Shown: in pieces, positions 57,906 to 64,000 of the stretch
How the letters are laid out: every line of letters starts with the position of its first letter
How positions within the stretch are numbered: the stretch's first letter is position 1
NCBI GenBank assembly: GCA_963920635.1
Contig: OY987304.1
Location: 30,504,365-30,568,364, forward strand
Length of the DNA stretch: 64,000 bases
Direction of reading: 5' to 3'
Source: Pseudeuparius sepicola
Lineage: Eukaryota > Arthropoda > Insecta > Coleoptera > Anthribidae
Translations under genes and position numbers: made by a program
Notes under the pieces: model-generated
What the model saw: the letters and a program-made list of their open reading frames with translations, nothing else
Databases searched by the model: none
What the model was told of the DNA's origin: nothing

Positions 57906-58249
57906 ATTTTTCTTGGAAACGGCAGTGCAGTTTCTCAAAATGGTCAATAAAAGCTCAGAAATCGGCATTGAAGTAACCCATTATTGTAAGATTTTTTTTC
58001 AATAAGTAGGCCTTGGCGAGATGTAAACATCAAACGTCATACGCGGAGCCAGCATCTCCCGACAAAAGTGACCAAATATTCAATTGTTACCTATAAGTAT
58101 AGCAGCGCCTTATAAATATTTTAGTTGGTTTGAATATCAATCTATTTTTCAGGCTGCATAACAGGCAGCAGTTTGGAGTTTCTGTTGGGAAGCGCCGTGC
58201 CTCGTCATACTTGATCGTTAGGTTAGGTGTAGAGCGATCGTCAAAGTCA

Positions 58250-60621
58250 TAGAGTAAGATCCCAGGGCCTTCAGACGTAACTTATTTTCTAAAAGACAAA
58301 ATGTGCGGAATAGAGTAGAGTTCCTATGTACTTTGAACGCATGCGTATCCGCTAAGTTGGGTAGACGGCCAATTTACAGGTAGCAGGTGAGAAAGGTAAG
58401 TAAAAATAGGACTCACTTTACTTAAATTCTAATGGCTGATAGTTTTGAAGAATATTATTAAAAACTAATATTCAGCACTGCCAGACACTTCCCGTCGGCC
58501 ATAATTTCCGCCAGACGCTTTAAAGCTCCCAAAAAAATGATCGAATTTTACTTATATTCTAACGCTTGATTTTTATATATGTTACATAGGGGACTATTTC
58601 AAAACTATATCTGATCAGCCAGACAAATTGTAAGGGCCAAACTTCCCCCAGACACAAACAAATTTTGCCGTGAGTATGAGCGCGAGGGTACTATATGCAT
58701 GAGTTTCAGAGCGATTGAGATATCTATGTGAACATAGGTTTATTAAATTTAAACTGGGATTGATGTAAATGAAAATCTTCAATAAGAACTTAATAATATT
58801 TAAATATACAAGGTGAGTTTTTTTCGATGTTTAGCATGGGGATCTCGGAAACCCGCGAAGCTAGAAGGAAGGTTAAATGGGAAAATATTTGCAGTTTTAT
58901 GAGCCCAATTCAATGCGTCTTTTAGATTTTTGACAAAGTTCATGGCTTTCTAGATATTCCGAAAAAAAAAAGATTTTTCCATATTCCTTCAAATCCCGCT
59001 AGCTCCGGTATTTTTGACTTTACGGAAAAAGTGTAAATACAAAAGTTGTAGGGAATCATGTACCTAATAAGAGAATCCAATCCTATTTTGCACGTGAGAT
59101 GCGTCATATTACTTCGGTTTGTTTTAGATGCAAACCATAGTTGGCTATGGTCGCGTAAAATCGAGCATTTTTTAAGCTTTCTAACGATATATTACTCGCT
59201 ATGATTATTTTGAAAAATATCGGAGTTATGGCGCTTTTCTGTTTAATTCTTATTTTAACCTAGTTAGCCATGGAAACAATGAAATGCTAAATGCTTATTG
59301 AAATGACAGTCTTGAGTTATGGCGGTTTTTCTGTTTCCTGTTTTAACGGAGTTAGCCATGGAAACAATGAAATGCTTATTGAAAATGTCAATCCTGTGCA
59401 GTTCGACAATTAGTTCATTCATTAGCTAATTTTCTGCGAAAACTTCTAATTTCTACAAAAATAATGTAATATTCGGTGTAACTTAAACGTTGTTCGAGCT
59501 GCTTCTGCTGCAACTTGCCGTGTTGATGGATTCTGAATTACTCAAGCTAGCACATTTGTTTCTGCAATTTAATTTATGTGTTTTGATGTGTCCTTTGGCC
59601 TACTGAAGGAACCATATTGTCCCAAGTTATCATACAACCTCTTAAATGTAGGCAGGCAAGGCTGGCGGCGATCAAAGTATAGCGTTCATAATATAATAAT
59701 AACGAATCCAAAGAGATTTAATTGGGCGTATGCTCGGCATATCTATTGATCATAAAGTCGATATGGCTAAAATTTTGTCGTATCCTATAACCCCAGTGCC
59801 ATTATCCATGTGCCATTTCGATGGTGCCATTTGTAAAAGTCCACCTTAATGAAATCTTTATAAAAAGCCGTTGAACACAATCTACCACAACATTTTTCTA
59901 AATTTTTCGAAATAGTGACCACCCTGTATAAAAAAATATTTCAACAGTTTTGGCCGTTTTGGAACAAGCAGGAGTTTTAATAAAGAGCGACTTTTTGTCG
60001 CAAACACACGAATAAAAACTTTTCTCTTTTCCGGACTTCAGAGCGGGACAGCCGGGACACGCTGTATATTTAAATATTATTAAGTTATCATTGAAGATTT
60101 TCATTCACATCAATCCCAGTTAAAATTTAATAAACCTATGCTCACATAGATATCTCACTCGCTCTGAAACTCATGCATATAGTACCCTCGCGCTCATACG
60201 GCAGAATTTTTTTTTGTGTCTGGGGGAAGTTTGGCCCCTACAATTTGTCGGGCTGATCACATATAATTTTGAAATAGTCCCTTAAGTAACATATATAAAA
60301 ATCAAGCGTTAGAATATAAGTAAAGTTCAATCATTTTTTTGGGAGCTTTAAGCCGTCTAGCGGAAATTATGGCCGACGGGAAGTGTCTGGCAGTGCTGAA
60401 TATTAGTTTTTAATAATATTCTTCAAAACTATCAGCCATTAGAATTTAAGTAAAGTGAGTCCTATTTTTACTTACCTTTCTCACCTGCTACCTGTAAATT
60501 GGCCGTCTACCCAACTTAGCGGATACGCATGCGTTCAAAGTACATAGGAACACTACTCTATTCCGCACATTTTGTCTTTTAGAAAATAAGTTACGTCTGG
60601 GGGCCCTGGGATCTTGGACTA
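58250..60621. mobile_element. 2372-bp foldback element with 557-bp arms
   Basis: Starts TAGAGTAAGATCCCAGGG; the inverted right end reads TAGTCCAAGATCCCAGGG. The arms (58,250-58,806 and 60,065-60,621) are close to identical, for example the GTCGGCCATAATTTCCG and GGCCGTCTACCC blocks. It is flanked by TCA on both sides. The loop is occupied by another element. A 3-bp T-N-A duplication suggests a PIF/Harbinger-like mobiliser, but no transposase is present. Confidence 0.88.
58807..60066. mobile_element. Nested TA-inserted element in the foldback loop
   Basis: Begins TACAAGGTGAG with a GCATGGGGATCT block like FB-1, and ends CACGCTGTA with the AGAGAAAAG/GGACATCAG-type terminus of the 35.9-kb foldback. 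The two ends belong to different families, so this is a composite or rearranged copy. An internal direct repeat near 59,270-59,390 (GTTAGCCATGGAAACAATG, twice) is also present. Confidence 0.55.
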
Positions 60622-60852
60622 TCAAGCAACACCGCGCGCCGTCGGTTCGTGGACGGGTGATCCCTTATGATTATTTTTTGCCTAATAAAACATTTTTTTC
60701 AATTTCAAAAAAAATAATATGTACCCCGGCACTGAAATTCTTTTTTTTACTCATGTGGTTTATTTGCTTAGGCCATAGGCCTCGGAAACTAAATTCCACA
60801 TGAGTAATAAAAAGTTGAACTTCAGTGCCTTGGTACGTAAATAACTATTATT

Positions 60853-61137
60853 GTTTCTATGTTTTTTTTTGTTTAAATAAATAGAGATTTTACATTTTCC
60901 TTCCTTGTCTCATTTTGAAAATTAATAAGAATAATAAGTAATGAATAAATTCAAAAAAGTCAGACTTTTAAAAAAAAGTCGCGAATTTTTCCAACCCTGG
61001 TTTCAATACTCTCAATGCCTTCATCTTAAATGCTTTTGGTTGCCTTATAAAAACTGTATGATTCCGACAAAAAATATTCAGAGTAAGAACCCACATTCTC
61101 TATTTAAGCAATTTGCGCAGAAGGTGGTTATATCCAG
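60853..61137. other. Short intergenic stretch
   Basis: An open frame from 60,941 runs into the following palindrome and is not recognised as a gene. Confidence 0.5.
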
Positions 61138-61287
61138 TACAGTTTGTTCAGCGAATATTCGGCCCTACGTCACAACTCCCGTCCTTGTCTTACTCGTGAA
61201 TATACGATGGATATCGGTCGTATATTCACGAGTCAGACAAGGACGGAAGTTGCGACGTAGGGCCGAACATTCGCTGAACAAACTGTA
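61138..61287. mobile_element. 150-bp near-perfect palindrome MITE
   Basis: TACAGTTTGTTCAGCGAA...GAATATACGA, ten central bases, then the inverse to CTGTA at 61,287. Only a few mismatches over 70-bp arms, indicating a recent origin. Confidence 0.85.
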
Positions 61288-61385
61288 GTTACCTGCCTAC
61301 TTAGGCAAAGTGAGTGTAGGTACATACGTTTTTACCAAGAGGGATGTTTTAGTGGCATATCAGGTAAAGGATAATTAGTCGAAAA

Positions 61386-61470
61386 AAATGCACTCCAACC
61401 AGGATTGGAACCCGGAACTCCTTCTGGGGCCTTAGGCGCTACCGGAGCATGCTGGTTCCATCGGCTAGTT
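61386..61470 (-). repeat. Possible tRNA-derived SINE fragment (Pol III boxes)
   Basis: On the minus strand a TAGCGCCTAAGG A-box-like sequence (61,430-61,441) precedes GGGTTCCAATCC, a near-consensus B box (61,402-61,413), followed by a T-run. It does not fold as a functional tRNA as far as I can see. A SINE remnant is the likely explanation. Confidence 0.4.
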
Positions 61471-61778
61471 GGTATTTAATGCAACTGACTCTAAGAGCGA
61501 TGATATGTAGGAGACTCCAGCGTCTTCTACAACTACTAGCAGGCGTTGGAGAGTGCAGGGTAACTATTCATTATTGTTGGTTACGTGAACTTCCTATTTG
61601 TTCTTCTGTCCACAAAATTCGACACCTATAGTGACTTAATGCAAGTATCGAACATGGAAATGTAGGTAACTCGTAAACAGCAATCGCTTGATAGTTAGTT
61701 GTGAAAATGAAAATCGGAGACAAGTTTTCTTAATATAAAGAGTTTAATAATGTGTAACAGTGTACAAGAGAAGTGTTA

Positions 61779-63612
61779 ATAATGAATTTTGGATTCGAGA
61801 TGCTAGAACAATCGTAAATCAACGAAAAAGAGCCCCCGACAGCGTTGGCAACATTAATGATTCCCTTAAATATTATCATATGCGATTAGTATGCATTAAA
61901 GGTGGTAGAGCTTTTAAATGTAAGAATGAAAATTCCGAAATAAAATGTACGACGTATAAAGGAGATTGTGAGGCAACAATTTTTGTGCGCGTTATAAGTG
62001 CCTATGCAAGCAATATCTGTGTGTGTTGGAATTAAAGAACAACCACAACCATAAATATCTTCTAAAGCTTATTTTACGACCCTTTCACAACAAAGACTCC
62101 AGCTTCCAGAAAGTGTAAAAGATTGTGCAAAGGGTATCGTTAAGAGCTGGTGCAAATAAAAAGGTTGTGCTGGATAAAATAAGAGCAGAAACCAACCGCA
62201 AGGTTACACTTAAAGATCTCACTAACATCACCAGGAAAACTTCAGAGAGAAACAACTTCCAAGGATGTGTTAACATGCTCTGGAACACATATGACTTAGT
62301 GTGAGCTGCGGGCCTTCATTAAGAGGGCCGGCTTGCTGGCCGCCGTGTGACGCTGGCCGTGGGGGCCTACGTGCCGGCCAATTTAAGGCGGTCACCCCCT
62401 GCACTGGATTGGATGACTGTAGTGATATTGAATTGTTACTGGATGAACATGGACTTTTTAAAGAACTGTATTTTCAAGATGAAGGAATGAAAAAATACAT
62501 GGAGGCATTTGCAGAAATATTGTTTATTGATGGAACATACTGCTTAGTTGACCTTAAAACAGCAACATATATAATAATGATAGAAGATAGCTGTGGTTTC
62601 AGTGAGATATAGTCGTAGTATGTTTACTAGTCGATGAAGATGAATCGTCCATCAATTTTTTTATAGAAACATTTAAAAATCGAAATCCTGCTTGGAAAAA
62701 AGTACAAGTTGTCATGGACGATAAAGATAAAACAGAACGAAAAATTTTTAAAAAGCATTTTCCTTATGCAAAATTAATGATATGCCTTTTCATGTTTTCC
62801 AAATATTTAATAGAGAAGTTTATTTTAAAAAAATGGGTATACGTGCAGATGAAATGAAAATCAGCAAAGAATATTTACAGAAACTTGCAAATGCTTTATC
62901 CGAATCTGATTATAACAAAGTTCAGGATGAAATGGCAACAAAGATCTCGAAAATTGTAAAAGATTATTATGATTCTAATTGGGGCTGCATTGCCGATCAA
63001 TGGGTTCAATATTTAACTTTGCAAAATGTATGCTTTGCAAATAGAACAAATAATCGTTTGGAATCTGTAAATAATAAATTAAAAAGCGTAATAAACAGAT
63101 AAAGTCCATTAGAAGATTTTATAAAACATTTATTTGCTTACATAAACAGTGTTCGAGTTGGAAAAGACGTGAAAAACTCTGAGATGCTAAATACAAAGTT
63201 AGCGAAACCATAGGAAAAAAATTCTGCTGAATATTTATACAGGGAACATCTAACAACGTTTGCGCTTGAAAAAGTGGAGATGCATAGCTAAAGGGTTTCA
63301 AAAACCATAATTGCAAAGAATTATTCAGCAACATTGGTAATGATGTTTTTTGGCAGTAACTTCTGAGGGTTTGATACAAGTAACCCCGCTGAGCTGTGAA
63401 TGTCTTTTCTGAAAATCTACACTGTTGCCTTGCAGACATATTTTTAACTGCAGACCTAAATTATCATTGCCTTTATTCGATGTTAATTTGCGCCTAAGTA
63501 GATGGAGCCGATCGTATTGTGCAAATATTTTTGAAACATATGGATTCAATACAAATAAAACGGATCAAGAATTAGAAATGGAAAAAGTGCATTTGAGGCT
63601 GATTATAACATA
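61779..63612 (+). pseudogene. MULE-type transposase gene with FAR1/FLYWCH-like head and SWIM zinc finger (ZSWIM-like), broken
   Basis: In order: a zinc-binding head (CIKGGRAFKCKN, CEATIFVRV, HNH near 62,042); the transposase core with FIDGTYCLVD (first Asp, about 62,525), VVMDDKDKTERKIFKKHFP (second Asp, about 62,710), an LMICLFHVFQ-type box (about 62,780) and NNRLESVNNKLKSV (Glu, about 63,055); then a SWIM finger C-E-C...P-C-R-H (about 63,390-63,440) and LSLPLFDVNLRLSRW. This is the domain order of MULE-derived ZSWIM3-like proteins. Frame shifts near 62,040, 62,600 and 62,783 and stops near 63,100-63,300 break it. A GC-rich 100-bp stretch at 62,303-62,402 looks foreign. Confidence 0.7.
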
Positions 63613-63741
63613 GATGGCATGGCATACAAGTAGCTCAATTAAAAGATACAAAGCCCAAATATATGACTAATCACACTAAATTCAAGCTTATGGATGATCA
63701 AGGTAAAAAATGTCTCAGTTATGTCAAAGTTTACAGAGTAA

Positions 63742-63990
63742 GTTTACAGAATAAAATAGCAGTTGGGTCACTCGGCGCGGCACCTTTGTAAATCGGACAT
63801 CAAAGAGAGTCGCCAACGTCGACGTTTCGCTTCGTATATACCCGGCATATATCATCGTTGATTGAGGAAGCCTCCATCGACGATACCATACAGTAGCTCG
63901 CCAGTAACTCGCTGCGAAACACGTGCGCGGCGCTGCCTTTGATGCCGGCCGCCGGCTCGAGTGGCCCAACTGCTATTTTATTCTGTAAAC
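63742..63990. mobile_element. 249-bp MITE with GTTTACAGAATAAAATAGC ends
   Basis: 29-bp inverted ends (GTTTACAGAATAAAATAGCA, then GTTGGG, inverted at the right). The interior is GC-rich (CGGCGCGGCACC.../GCCGGCCGCCGGC). Flanking TTTACAGAGT and TTTACAGAAT could be an imperfect target duplication of about 10 bp. Confidence 0.7.
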
Positions 63991-64000
63991 TTTACAGAAT

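Larger units (their letters stand above)
57906..60852 (+). repeat. Repeat R-A, copy 3, split by a foldback insertion
   Basis: The left part (57,906-58,249) and right part (60,622-60,852) join to give a sequence colinear with copy 1. The break falls in GATCGTCAAAGTCA/AGCAAC and duplicates TCA. The terminal hairpin near 60,725-60,830 is present. Confidence 0.8.

Overview
This is an AT-rich animal nuclear window made mostly of transposable-element debris, with one nearly intact endogenous retrovirus and a few host exons. Spliced genes, a Ty3/Gypsy retrovirus with an insect-type F-like Env, Jockey and Penelope relics, ZMYM1-like hAT, THAP and MULE/ZSWIM fragments, and abundant GGTAGGTACC-type micro-repeats all point to an arthropod. 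A hemipteran such as an aphid fits best, but the species cannot be fixed from sequence alone.

Regions. 1-8.1 kb: four minus-strand exons of a claudin/PMP22-like tetraspan gene. Their splice sites and phases agree, and the introns hold foldback elements and a mariner-like relic. 8.7-22 kb: repeats, including a hAT element with an exact 8-bp target duplication and copies of a 0.6-kb hairpin-ended repeat (called R-A here). 22-27.2 kb: a 1.7-kb element interrupted by a 3.5-kb TIR element; an uninterrupted inverted copy lies at 53.3-55.0 kb. 27.2-40.7 kb: a Penelope-like relic, a Jockey-like relic, a THAP-bearing TIR element and several foldbacks. 40,761-49,175: the provirus. 49.2-57.9 kb: another Jockey relic, a foldback, the second 1.65-kb copy and one exon resembling insect PEP-synthase/PPDK-like proteins. 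57.9-64 kb: a third R-A copy split by a 2.4-kb foldback, a SINE-like fragment and a broken MULE/ZSWIM transposase gene.

The provirus (minus strand, 8415 bp) is the centrepiece. It has two 399-bp LTRs differing at one base, a 4-bp TAAG duplication, an 18-nt primer-binding site matching tRNA-Leu, and a purine tract. Gag carries two zinc knuckles. Pol has protease, RT, RNase H and integrase, and Env is F-like. Three findings stand out. First, a TARG1/OARD1-type macrodomain sits between RNase H and integrase, with candidate catalytic Lys and Asp 41 residues apart. Second, the gag-pol junction has a UUUAAAC slippery site followed by a predicted pseudoknot. Third, a donor/acceptor pair in matching phase would give Env a start codon and signal peptide. 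One small frame break in the integrase zinc-binding region is the only lesion I see in the coding region.

Other DNA is described as intergenic or intronic where nothing could be supported. Most short ORFs are chance or lie in inverted-repeat arms. Element boundaries given as approximate were judged by eye.
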